64,000 nt of DNA, from contig JARKIP010000042.1 in the NCBI GenBank assembly GCA_029990175.1, positions 1,364,001-1,428,000 of the forward strand, read 5' to 3'. Shown piece by piece: positions 1 through 11,103 of the stretch. This DNA comes from Petunia secreta (Eukaryota > Streptophyta > Magnoliopsida > Solanales > Solanaceae). The notes beneath the pieces were generated by a model. That model searched no databases, had not been told where the DNA came from, and saw only the letters and a program-made list of their open reading frames with translations. The translations under genes and the position numbers were made by a program. How positions within the stretch are numbered: position 1 is the stretch's first letter; each line of letters starts with the position of its first letter.

Positions 1-193
1 AGATCATGTGGCAGCCACTCTGCTGAAATAAAGGCTGTCAACTGAGGTTAAATCTTTCACCTTGGGGTCATGAGCCTGATGACTCACCAAGGCTATTGCT
101 CCCCGAGGCTTACTGGGAACCATGGCTTCGGACGGTCGCCTCGGTGATTGGGTTGTTTGGCTTCGGTGAGAATCTGATGAACCTTTACTTAAT

Positions 194-1819
194 GTGCGCC
201 GTATTATGTGCTCCAAGCTCCACATGTCCGAGCCATTTTTATCCAATACAACTTCTCTGTTTGTAGGCTTTCCCAATAGATCGGCTAACGAGCCGAAAGA
301 GATGAAGAAAGGAAAAAAGGAGAAAAAGAAGAAAACAGACCCTGATGTGGGGAAACATTTGGTGGAATTGGAAGATCTATTCAGGGATCTTGAACAAGCC
401 AAAGCCTCCAAAAAGTTGGCTGGCCAAAGAGCCTCAAAAGGTGACAATCACGTCTTTCTTAGTTGCAAAACCTATATCTCATCCCCTTCCTCTTTTACTC
501 TTAAGTCTTCGATTCATTTTTGTTCAACCTCAAAGAGGAAAAGGCAAGAGTCGAAGAAGTCCTCCGGGGCAAAATGTTCCCAGGTTGATGCAACTGCTGC
601 CCGTGGCTACATACCGAGGGCTTATTGACGAGCCTACTGATGAAAATACCCACAAAGAAGTTGAAGTAGTAGACCTTGAGGGGTCAAGCCAAGCCACTGA
701 GAAAGTTGACAGCAAGGCTAGGGTGAGTGAAGTGGAGACTCCCTTGGCCACCAAAGGAAAAATTGTTGAAAATCTCCCCAACGAGGAGAGAACAGCGCCG
801 AGCCCTGCTCAAGCTGCTTCCGAGTCTTCCCATGCCTCGACTTCTCAAAGAGAGTTTAGAAGGATTGGTATCCCTTTTAACTTATGCCTTTTAAATGATA
901 ACATGGCTGTTCCTGTGGGTGTCAGAGGATTGCTCTGGCCATTGGAGCAAGAGCGTACGAAGAACATGCCAATTGCTGATTTGATGGCATACTCAGCTCA
1001 GCATGCAGTTCAGGTACTCCTTCTGCTGTTTGTGATTCTTTCAACTTCAACTGCTTTTCATTTTGCTCTAACTTCTGCCAATTCTTTTTGCAGAGCTATG
1101 TATATGCAATGAAATTTGCAGATATAGAGGTCCACCGAGCATCCAATCTCAAGAGGATCGGAGATGAATGGGATCGAATAAGGACAAATCTTCAGGCGCG
1201 AGTATTTGAGCTTGAAGGGCAATTGCACAACTCTAACCTAGAACTGGACCAAGCTCGCAAAGCTGCTGATAAGTCCAACCTTGAAGTAGTCAAGGCTCAG
1301 GAGGTTATTGCCACCCTTGAGGCCCAAATAACGGTTCGAGAAGATTCCTAACGAGTTGAGATCCAAAGGCTGACTGATGTGGCCGACACTAAGCTTAAAA
1401 GAAACGCCAAGAAGTACCAAAAGAGAGTAAAGGCGGATACGCTTAAAATGAACAAGCTGAGGACCAATTTAAAGCTCTCGAGTCCGAGGTCGCGACCCTT
1501 CGGGGAAAGGAGGCATCTTCTTCTAAAGAAATCGAGGTCAAGCTTAAGGCAAAGCTCAAATCCAAAGATACCAGAGCTTGAGCTGATTGGAACTGTCTAT
1601 CATACAAACCAAGCTGAGGTCCTTCGAGCAATCCAGGGTCGGGGTAAACTTGGATGAGGAAATTGCCAAGGCAAAAGATGATGTAGCCAAGGCTTAAGCT
1701 CTCATGGAAAAGCTTCCTTCGAGCAGCGAAAGCTCAAGCGAGGATGAAGAAGATGGAGATGACGAGGGCATCGGAACTGAATCCTCAAGCGATGATGAGC
1801 CTGATGACAAGCTTTAGTT
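194..1819 (+). pseudogene. T0 antisense ORF remnant: coiled-coil, acidic-tailed element protein
   Basis: Plus-strand coding remnant opposite to T0 pol, related in layout to the better kept genes at 31580-34367 and 41921-44795. A likely exon begins after an acceptor TAG near 268 with a Lys-rich stretch. One intron is clear: donor GT at 1014 and acceptor CAG ending 1093, joining ..AQHAVQ to SYVYAMKF.. in frame. After it comes a heptad-rich stretch (about 1094-1350), then a stop and frame changes. The end (about 1697-1819) encodes a Ser/Glu/Asp-rich acidic tail closing in DEPDDKL. The N-terminal domain would lie left of the window. Function unknown; extra ORFs of this kind are known in Tat-lineage elements. 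Splicing upstream of 1014 is not resolved. Confidence 0.6.
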
Positions 1820-2519
1820 GTGCTTTTGTTTTGTTTTTGGTTAAGGCCACCGAGCCGTTTGCTTGTAAATAATTTTTGTTGGCCCTCGGGCTTTTGTTAA
1901 TAAATTTGTATTTCTGTTAAGTGTTAATCTTTACTTTACTTTGAAAGTGTTTCAACAAGTCACTTTTAGAATATTTTTTGCTTGCAAGACTTAAATAAAG
2001 TTTAATTTGTACCGACGCTAGCTTAGAACGACGTCTCATTTTCGAGCCGTGGCAAAGGAGAAAAACTTATAATTTTATGGACTTAACATTGAAATAAATA
2101 GATAACTGAATCAAGTTATTCCATTGACGAAGTTAAGCCATGCTTACATAAAACCTAGTCAATGAGACTTAGGCAAATTTTTATTGAGAGACAAGACACT
2201 TCGGGCAAAATATTAAATCAACTAAGCTAATCTTTAGGAGTCAGTCCCTAGTGTTCAGATAGCTAGCCTTCGCCGCTTTGAGTCCCCAGTTCGAGAGGCC
2301 TCGAGTCAATCTTGACTGTATGCCGTCCTCTTACATTCCCCCAGTGGTCGGGTATAAATTGATGAAGATCCAAGCACCGTATGTCGTTCCCTCCGCTTCC
2401 AGAAAAGGTCAAGCAAAGAAAACCAAGGAGTTAGAATTATTTGACCCAATCATTGGAGCGTCAGCGGCTCGATGTTGTAGGTGAAAAGCTCATCTGTTGA
2501 AGGGTAACGTACCTCAATG
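1820..2519. other. Convergent spacer of T0, no gene seen
   Basis: About 700 bp between the end of the plus-strand ORF and the end of minus-strand pol. It is AT-rich at first and has no coding potential I can support. Unlike the equivalent spacer in TA and TB, I see no tRNA-like A box / B box pair here. Confidence 0.5.
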
Positions 2520-4930
2520 TCAAAAATAATAACGCTTTAAATTGGAGACATTCCAATTTGAAAGTTCTTGCTTGCCTTGGAGATCTTCCAACTGGTAAGA
2601 TCCTTTGCCCACGATGGCCTTGACTCGATAAGGCCCCTCTCAATTTATGGCAGTTCAGTGCTGATAAACAATGTCATACTCACTTAATTCAACCTCCCAC
2701 TTCGATAATCTCCCCGACAATTAAGGCTTATGTAATATATTTCTTAAAAGGAGAGTAGTTACTATGGCTATAGGATGACAATGGAAATAAGGTCGAAGTT
2801 TACGAGCTGCTATAACCAAAGTAAGTGCTAACTTCTCTAATTTGGGTATCTTGTTTCAGCATCGAGAAGAGTTTTATTTACATAATATATAGGCTGTTGT
2901 TTCCCATCCTCTTCTCGAACAAAACTGCACTGAGCGCCACCTCGGACATAGCTAGATAAAAGAACAGCGTCTCCCCATCCTTTGGCTTAGCAAGCAACAG
3001 TGCATTAGCAAAATAGTGCTTCAACTCTTTCAATGTTTCTTTGCATTCAGGTGTCCATTCAAAGGTAGTATTCTTCTTCAAGATAGACAAGAACTTGTGA
3101 CACTGCTCGGAAGACCTTTAGATGAATCTGCTCAAGGCGGCGAGCCGTTCAGCCAAGCGTTTAACTTCCTTTGGCCTCGTGAGCTCCTCAGGATCTCTTT
3201 GATAGCTTAAACCTTGTCAGGATTTGCTTCGATGCCACGCTCGGAGACAATAAATACCAGAAACTTCCCCGAGCCAACCCCAAAAGCACACTTCTCAGGA
3301 TTCAACTTCATGCAGTATTGCCTCAAATAACAAAGGCTTCTCTCAAATGATCCTCCATTCAGATCGACTTCACTAGCATGTCATATATATAGGCTTCCAT
3401 CATTTTCCCAATATGATCTTTGAACATTCGACACAACAGCCCTTGATAAGTTACCCCGCATTTTTTAGGCCGAATGGCATTACTTTATAGCAATATGTTC
3501 CTTGATCCGTGATGAAAGAAGTCTTCTCTTCATCACTTGGATCCATCAAAATCTGGTTATATCCCGAGTATGCATCTAGAAAGTTTAATAGTTTGTGTCC
3601 ATCCGTGGAGTCTATCAACCTATCTATTTGAGGCAAAAGATACAAATCTTTGTGGCAAGCTTTGTTCAGATCTGTGTAATCAACACACATCTTCCACTTG
3701 CCATTCTTCTTCGGCACCACCACCACATTGGCGAGCCAACCAGGGTATTTTACTTCCCTTATGAAACCGTTGTCAAGTAGTCTTTTGGTTTCATCTTCGA
3801 TAGCTTTCTTCTTTACGCCAGCATGCGGCCTCTTCTTTTGCTTCACCGGAGGGTAGTAAGGATCCACGTTTAACTTATATGTTATTATCTCAGGATCAAT
3901 TCCAATCATGTCCTAATGAGACCTGGCGAAGCAATCATCATTGGCTTTCAACAGTTAGAGGAGAGCCTTTTTTGACTCGAGATCTAATTCTGAACCCACG
4001 AACACCTTCCTCTTGGGGAATTCCCTCGATAAAGCAGAAGACTCCAATTCTTCAATTGTTGAATCCTCGGCTTTATATTTCTGAGGATCTTGTATGTATT
4101 CTGGGATCTTCTCCTCTTTCTGAGAGCCCATTTCAAGAACCAAACTCTCATCCTCGCCAAACCCCGGGCAAATTAATTACCGTTCTGATGGCCCATTCGG
4201 GGTGACTCTATTTTTTATAGCAATTGAGTAGCATTCCCTCGCTATTTGTTGCTCCTCTCAGATCACACGTATTCCCTATGGGGTTGGGAATTTGATAACT
4301 TGATGCAGCGGAGATGGAACGACTTTCATCTCATGAAACCATGGCCTACCGAGGATAATATTGTAAGCCAAATCCTCGGTCATTACTTAAAACATTGCCT
4401 TCTTGTCAACCCCTCAGCAGTAGTAGTGAGAGTGATCTCACCTAACATTTTCCCTGTGGAGTTGTTAAACCATGTCAATATGGTTGCCTTCGGGACGATA
4501 AGGTCCTTCATCCACATCTTGTTTACAGCCCCGTAGCTGAAAATATAAACCGAGCTGCCGGGGTCAATCAAGACCCATTTGACATCTGAGTCATTGATCG
4601 TTAACATAATAACGAGAGCATCATGATGGGGAAATATTATCCCATCTTAATCATCGTTATCAAACACAATTTCTTTACCCGAATCACCTGTTCGAGTCCT
4701 TTTCTCCATGGTAATTGAAAGTTTTGCAATTTATTTGCAGCGGCGAAGTTTACACCGCTCACCTCTGATCCCCCTGTTATCACATAAATTTAGAAAGGGT
4801 CATTTGATGCAGTTGAAGAAGGATCTATTGGTGGTGTTGTGTCAATTGGTGTTCCATTTCCCTATTGGGTCGATGGAACTTGCGTTTCATCTGTAACTTT
4901 CTCAACTGCATAATTGGAGTTATCAGCCAT
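2520..4930 (-). pseudogene. T0 gag-pol remnant with two large internal deletions
   Basis: Read on the minus strand. It opens with ATG at 4930 (MADNSNYAVEKV), a gag N-terminus that soon hits stops. Most of gag is missing. A protease piece follows at 4383-4607 with the motif LIDPGSS. Reverse transcriptase is at 3451-3909 (PGWLANVVVVPKKNGKWKMC, FLDAYSGYNQI, PFGLKNAG) and continues broken down to about 3100. RNase H follows at about 2700-3090 (FEWTPECKETLKELK, then KLEKLALTLVIAARKL). Just after a segment reading SKWEVELSEYDIVYQH the frame jumps to the C-terminal integrase tail (WEGPYRVKAIVGKGSYQL to LKRYYF, stop at 2520). The second RNase H and the integrase zinc finger and DDE core are therefore absent. 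Clearly non-functional. Confidence 0.85.
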
Positions 4931-4997
4931 TGTTAAAGACTAGCAAAGAGAAACAGGTTATCATGATAAGAAGCTTTGGAACAACACTATAGCTAAT

Positions 4998-5015
4998 TCC
5001 CCACGGACGGCGCCA
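4998..5015 (-). promoter_or_regulatory. T0 primer binding site candidate
   Basis: On the minus strand this reads TGGCGCCGTCCGTGGGGA, five bases inside the LTR edge at 5021. It resembles the TGGCGCCGTTGCCGGGGA-type site used by Athila/Tat elements (tRNA-Asp-like), with several mismatches. Its position agrees with minus-strand gag starting at 4930. Confidence 0.6.
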
Positions 5016-5020
5016 ATTTG

Positions 5021-5433
5021 TGTTGGCCTAAATCGTATTAGGACAATAAATCAAATTTGTAATTAGGTTAACAAATAATTAGTTGTATCAAAGAAAATAA
5101 TTGACCAAAAATAAATTGAATTAACTGAAAAAGAAAGGTAACAAATGAATTTCTATGTTTATATATTAAGTTTTGGATGCTTTACAAAGTTAACAAAACA
5201 ACTATTTATAGTTTTCAAGGATGTCAAAGCATAAATGTAATTAATGGACATTACTCCCACATCTGATCACGGTAGCCCATGATTCTCCCTTTAAATGTCG
5301 TTGTAACAGGCATTATTTACAAGTATGACTCATCAAAAGTTAATGCTTCCCTGAGGGTCAAGTCATTTGCCTCGGGATGATACGTCTTCAACTGCTCGAG
5401 GCTTGGTCCTGGTTAGAGCTTTCTGACGAATCG
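5021..5433 (-). repeat. T0 5' LTR, proximal part
   Basis: Begins with TGTTGG on the plus strand (the LTR's 3' end, ..CCAACA, on the minus strand). It is cut at 5433 by T2; the last five bases, AATCG, are the duplicated target. Joining to 13266 gives an LTR of about 0.5 kb. Confidence 0.7.
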
Positions 5434-7832
5434 TGTTACACCCAGTATGTCTAAAGTGACGTATATAATTCTAGTAAAATATTAAGAATTATTTAAGTGA
5501 GTTTAAAGTCATATTATGACCATATATGATGTTTATATGTTGAATATAAAGTTTGGAAAAATCAGATTTAAGTTGCGGAAATACCGACTGAGGATTTGCC
5601 TTGTAACGAAGCTTTTTGAGCAATTAATTTTGTACGTTATATGAGGTCTCTTGCGGACATATCATATACCAAATTGAAGTTCTTGGAGTTTTGTTTCCAA
5701 AACTTTTGACCATTTGTTCATACAGCATCAGCATAAAAAGATTTGAGCGACAGAAGTCAGGTCAGAAGAAGGGACATAAGCGCAAAAGAGGCTAGAAGTG
5801 AAATATTTATTATAAAAGAGAATCTTATCTCTTTACTCATCATTTTCTAGAAAATTCATGAGAGAAACAGTGCTCTCTGGAAGGTTAAGCCATTATTAGA
5901 GTTTTGGCAGGAAAAACATCAGTCTTAACTCGAAATTGAGGACGAATTTCATAAAAACGCTCTACGCGAAGAAGGTAATATCGTGCTACCTTACTTTTCA
6001 TCAATATCTTAAATTTTAGAATTACTTCATGGCTAAGAAAAGTACCTAAATTCGTTATTATTGCTTGTTTAAACTTTGGAAGGTGTGGAATTCAAGGAAA
6101 ACAAGGTTTAGAAGCAAAAAATCATCAAAGGTATGTAAGGCTAAACCTTTCTTTTGTCAAGGCATATATCTTGTAGATTTTGAAGCTTTTTTTACTTCTA
6201 AACTTGCTGTTTATTGTGGGAAACTTGTATGGCATCAAGGAAACCTTGTGTATGCTTAATTTAGTACTAAAACCCAAAGTAAAAGATGTTCAAAATAGCA
6301 AGACGAAATGTTCAAAAATGTGAAAAATTATTTTAAACTTCGGATATTTGTTAGTAGTTTGGGCATAATGCTTTGTACAAAATTGATATTGAGATTATTT
6401 AAAATTTTCTAGAACTCTGAGACATATATCTACAATTTTCATGAAGACTATAAAGCCTATAACTTTGATTTAGACCCTTCAAATTAGGTCGCAAGGCAGG
6501 GAAGTGGTGCTATCCAAAGAATCTATCCGCATATTTATTATGTTCCTCCGGTCATCTCTTTTTGTTATCCATTTAAGTTTTTTATATTATCAATTTATCT
6601 GGGTACCCATTCCCGTATATATTATAGTGCTGGTTCTGTTTTTGCAAATCATCCAGTTTTAGGGGAAACTCTGCTGAAATTTTTATAGAAATTCAAAGAG
6701 TTGGACAAATTCTTAGTTCTAGGTTGTGTTATAATTCCATCCAGGGTTTTCTTATCATTCCTTTGAGTCCATATCTATTGTTCCCACATGTGTTATGCCT
6801 CATACATGCTTATGCTTATAATGTGATAATATTATGTGTAATTTGGAGTCCCTCAAAGAGGCTGGACTTTGGATACACAGTCCAAGCATGTGTGATACTA
6901 CCGTCTAGGGGATACACCCCCTCTGGTTCAAGCGGGAGTTGAAACACCTAGTGTGACCCGGTTTCATTCACACAGTCTGACCAGAGAGACTTGATATTAC
7001 TGGCTGGGGGAGGGGGACATAGCCCATAACACCCACCAGGTTTGTTATATAAGCGTATATAGGCACAATATGTACCCCATGTCTATACATGAGGCTAGTT
7101 CAGATGTTCAGTTACCTAATTTGGCGGGGATACAACCTATAACACCAGACAGGTACCAGTTTAGATAACAGTTCAGTTTTAGCTTAGTACCAGTTAGCAG
7201 TTATCAGTTATCAGTCATATCACAATCAGTTATCAGTATAGTTTAGCCCTGCCTTCAATTTTAGATTCAGCTAGACTTCAGTTTATATCGGATCATGTTT
7301 AGTACGTTCTTCAGATTTCCAGCTACATTGCTATGCTCCAGCTCATATTCACATATTTATATTCTAGCCTTACAGTTTTATTCAACTATGATATATTATA
7401 TGCTCATGCCTTACGTACTTTGTACATATCATACTCACGTCCTTTCTTGGGCGTTGTATTTTATGCCGCATAGGTACAGAGTGATCAGATTCTAAGCCAT
7501 GTTAGTAGGGTATCTACCTCTTGGAGTTTACTACTTTTGGTATGTTGTACAGACGTCGAGTAGGTGTGGCGGGGCCTTTTCCCGTCCTTTATATATTCAG
7601 TTCAGCACTTTTAGAGGCCTGTAGATATGTCCCTGTGTGATTTCTTCAGTATGTTATGTATGTCAGCGTGTGATAGCCTTGTCACCTTTCTAGACTTTAT
7701 GCTTTCAGCAAATATGTATGTATATATGACTAGGGTTCCAGCTCATCTCTATTATTCATAGATTATTAGTAGGTTTAGCGATGGTCAACACTTAGTGCCG
7801 GTTATCCGTCTCGGCCTTCGGTTGGGTTGTGA
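5434..7832 (+). repeat. T2 5' LTR (about 2.4 kb)
   Basis: Shares most of its length with 11104-13260. The final bases (..GGGTTGTGA) lack the CA and one following base seen at the other LTR, so the LTR/primer-site junction has lost about three bases. It carries roughly 270 bp (about 7113-7380) that are absent from the 3' LTR. No gene is seen in it. Confidence 0.85.
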
Positions 7833-7844
7833 GGTATCAGAGCA
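7833..7844 (+). promoter_or_regulatory. T2 primer binding site (initiator Met tRNA type), damaged
   Basis: GGTATCAGAGCA directly after the LTR. The usual site starts TGGTATCAGAGC; the leading T and the LTR's final CA are gone, consistent with a small deletion across the junction. Confidence 0.75.
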
Positions 7845-8032
7845 GTTCAGTCCTAGGGTGTCTATATGCTGTGTCTAGGTTAGTCTTGCTCAGGAGTATA
7901 TTGCGCGCCATACTTATGAATAGGAGGTTACAAGGCATTTCAGGATTGTTGTCTTTCTTTTTTCTCTAGATCGTGCGATAGGGCCATGATTATAGAATTC
8001 TGCCCTCTAACAGTAGTGTTTTGAATGCAGCG

Positions 8033-11000
8033 ATGCTGCCGAAGAAACTTGCAGCTGCCGAGAAGGGCAAGACTATCGCCAGCCAGGGAACTAGTAGAGT
8101 GTCACCTGAAGTGGATGAGAGTGAGGAGTCCAGACTTGAGGCTCCATCTGAGGCCTCACAGATCCCCTCAGTTCAGGGTGATATTAGAGGTACTGCAACT
8201 ACGATACCTCTAGCTCCTCTGCTTGATAGCCAGGGCCATGAAGTGAAGGATGCCATCAGATTATTGACTAGTCTTGTAGCTTCTCAAACTAGACGGCACA
8301 GTGCAGATGCCCAGGGAGATGTTGGATCCAGGATCGGGGATTTTATCAGACTAGAGCCTCCAGTCTTTACTGATCCCGTACAAGAGAGGAATCTCAGGAT
8401 TTTCTAGTGAGGATAGCCATGGTGTTGAGGGTCATGCACATGTCAGACACGGAGTAAGTAGAGTTAGCAGCATTCCGATTGCATGACCTAGCAGCAGGGT
8501 ATTATCAGACATGAGAGCTATGTAGAGGGCCAGATGCTGCTCCGACGACTTGGCAGGAATTCTCGAATGCTTTCTTTTATCAGTATATGCCTATACAGAC
8601 ACAAAGAGCACGTGTTGATCAGTTCCTGACCTTGAGACAAGGAATTTTGAGTGTGAAAGAGTATATTGCTTTAATTCTTTAGCAAGGTTTCCCCTACGGT
8701 GGTAGCGAGTATGGAGGATAAAATTCACAGGCATATAATGGGACTAGGCTCACACCTGGTGAATGAGTGTATGACTGTTGCTATGCAACCAGGTATGATC
8801 ATATCACGCATTCAGGCGTTTGCTTTATCACTTAAGGAGAGGAAGCAGAAACAGAGAGCCGACAGGGATAGAGTGTCACATAAGAGGGGCAGATTTTCTA
8901 GTTCGTTTGGAGAGACATCTGGAGCAAGTTGGTAGCAGAGTGTTAGACATCCACCAGCTAGTATACCTCCACAATCCCGTGGCCCGGGATTTGATAGACC
9001 TCCTTATTCCAAAGCTAGTCAGGCATCACAGACTTCAGGATTTCAGCGTCGTGGTACTTTTGTACAGTCCAGTCAGACATATCCCAGATGTCCAGATTGT
9101 GGTAGACGCCACTTGGGACCATGTCAGTTAGGAGTTGATACTTGTTATATTTGTCGAGAGGCGGGACATTTCATGAGAGATTGTTTGACAAGGGCTGGTA
9201 GTGGTGCAACAAAGCCGGCCAAATCAGCAGTAGCTTCCTCAGCACCAGCACGCCCTCAAGGGCAAGTTCCTCAGGCACCAACAGGTCATGGTAGAGGTCG
9301 AAGTGAAGCTCCTACAACAGGCGGTCCTCAAAACCGCACCTATTCTCTTATTGGTCGACAGGACCAAGAGGCTTAACCAAATGTAGTCACATGTATTCTG
9401 TTAGTAAATTCTCTTGATGTATGTGTGTTGATAGATCCTGATTCTACACTATCGTATGTTACTCCCTTTGTTTCTATTAAATTCAAAATAAAACCAGAGG
9501 CTATTAGACCTTTCGAGGTAGCCACTCATGTTGGTGATTCAGTAGTAGCTAGGTGTGTTTATAGAGGTTGCACTGTGATGATTGGTGGCTGTAGCACTAC
9601 AGCTGACTTAATTAAGCTGGAAATGGTTGATTTCGATGTTATTCTTGGTATGGATTAGTTGTGTTCTTGTTATGCTAACGTTGATTACAGAGCGAAGACA
9701 GTCCAGTTTCACTTTCCAGAAGAATTGGCTATAGAGTGGCAGGGTGTTTTTGCATCGCCAAAGGTACGTTTATTTCTTACCTTAAGGCAAGGAAGCTAAT
9801 CACAAAAGGCTGCTTATATCATATTGTTTATGTTCGAGACACGAGAAGGAGACATTGAGTCTTGAGTCAGTTCCGGTAGTGAATGAGTTCCCTGACGTAT
9901 TTCCAAATGAGTTACCTGGCCTTCCTCCAGAGCGGAAGATTGATTGTCCTATTGATGTAGTATCCATTCCTCCCTACATGATGGACTTTATTATAGGCTT
10001 TCCCCGTACGCGGAGCAGGTATGACGCTATTTGGGTTATAGTTGACAGGCTTACTAAATCAGCTCGTTTCTTACCTGTTAGAACCACATACACAGTGGAT
10101 GATTATGCTAGACTTTATATCAGAGAGATAGTGCGCCTACATGGTATTATAGTATCTATCATTTCAGATAGGGGTGCACAGTTTACAGCTAATTTCTGGC
10201 GATCATTCCAGAGAGGTTTAGGGACACAGGTGAATCTGAGTACAACATTTCATCCCCAGATAGACAGACAGGTTGAGCGGACCATTCAAACGTTAGAAGA
10301 TATGCTTAGAGCTTGTGTGTTAGATTTTGGAGGCAACTGGAGTGATCATCCACCGTTGATAGAGTTTGCGTATTATAATAGCTGTCATTCTAGCATACAG
10401 ATGGCACCATATGAAGCTTTGTATGGGTGCAAATGCAGGTCTTCTATAGGATGGTTCGAGGTTGGCGAGTCTCAATTGATAGGTCCAGATTTAATCCAGC
10501 AAGTAGTTGATAAAGTTAAGTTGATTAGGGAAAGATTATTAGCAGCGCAAAGCAGACAGAAGTCCTATACAGATAGCCGATGTCGAGATTTAGAATTTCA
10601 GATTGGAGATTGGGTATTCCTAAAAGTATCAACTATGAAAGACGTTGTTAGATTCGGAAAGAAGGACAAGCTTAGCCCTAGATTCATTGGTCCATATCAG
10701 GTTATCAGGCGAGTTGGGCGTGTAGCCTACGAATTAGACCTTCTAGCAGACCTTCAGGAGGTCCATCCAGTATTTCATGTTTCCATGCTTAGAAAATGTG
10801 TCGGAGATCCTTCCAGAGTTGTACCAATAGTGGATGTATAGATCACAGAGTAGTTGACTTATGAAGAGGTGCCAGTTGCAATTTTTGATAGGCAGATTCA
10901 TCGACTAAGGACGAAAGACATTCCTTCAGTTAAGGTGCTATGGCGAAGCAATAACGTAGAATAAATGACTTGGGAAGCTGAGGAAGATATGAGAGACAAG

Positions 11001-11033
11001 TATCCACATCTCTTCACTACTTTAGGTATATAA
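8033..11033 (+). pseudogene. T2 gag-pol pseudogene (gag, protease, RT stub fused to integrase, chromodomain-like tail)
   Basis: Gag probably starts at the ATG at 8033 (MLPKKLAAAEKGK). It breaks by stops and frameshifts after 8407 but is traceable (ELAAFRLHDL, TWQEFSNAFF) to a CCHC knuckle CYICREAGHFMRDC at about 9140-9185. Protease is at 9425-9658; its active-site motif reads LIDPDST where LIDPGST is usual. An ORF at 9855-10841 starts as reverse transcriptase (VNEFPDVFPNELPGLPPE) and after SIPPY passes straight into integrase (MDFIIGFPRTRSRYDAIW). Visible integrase landmarks are SDRGAQF, RQVERTIQTLEDM and the GPY region IGPYQVIRRVGR. After a stop at 10841 a chromodomain-like tail (MTWEAEEDMRDKYPHLF) runs to 11033 with two more stops. 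The RT core, RNase H and integrase zinc finger are deleted. Confidence 0.9.
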
Positions 11034-11091
11034 CATCTCCATGCTTAATACTTCTACACACTTCATTTAACATTAGAGGGCGAATGTTCCT

Positions 11092-11103
11092 AAGGGGGGA
11101 GAT
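11092..11103 (+). promoter_or_regulatory. T2 polypurine tract
   Basis: AAGGGGGGAGAT lies immediately before the 3' LTR, as expected for the plus-strand primer of a Ty3/Gypsy element. Confidence 0.85.

Larger units (their letters stand above)
1..5433 (-). mobile_element. T0: Tat-like Ty3/Gypsy element, partial, minus orientation
   Basis: Decayed Ty3/Gypsy element whose gag-pol remnants (4930 down to 2520) read on the minus strand, with a coiled-coil ORF on the plus strand at 194-1819. The 5' end is on the right: a primer-site-like sequence (4998-5015) abuts an LTR that starts at 5021. That LTR is interrupted at 5433 by element T2 and resumes at 13266-13365. The 3' LTR lies left of the window. 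The Tat assignment rests on the extra antisense ORF, the tRNA primer site beginning TGGCGCCG and the similarity to TA and TB further right. It is older and more deleted than those two: most of gag and the integrase core are missing. Confidence 0.8.

Noticed and set aside
6724..7495. ORFs in the T2 5' LTR
   Set aside because: The LTR is duplicated at 11104-13260 and these frames are not kept open there.
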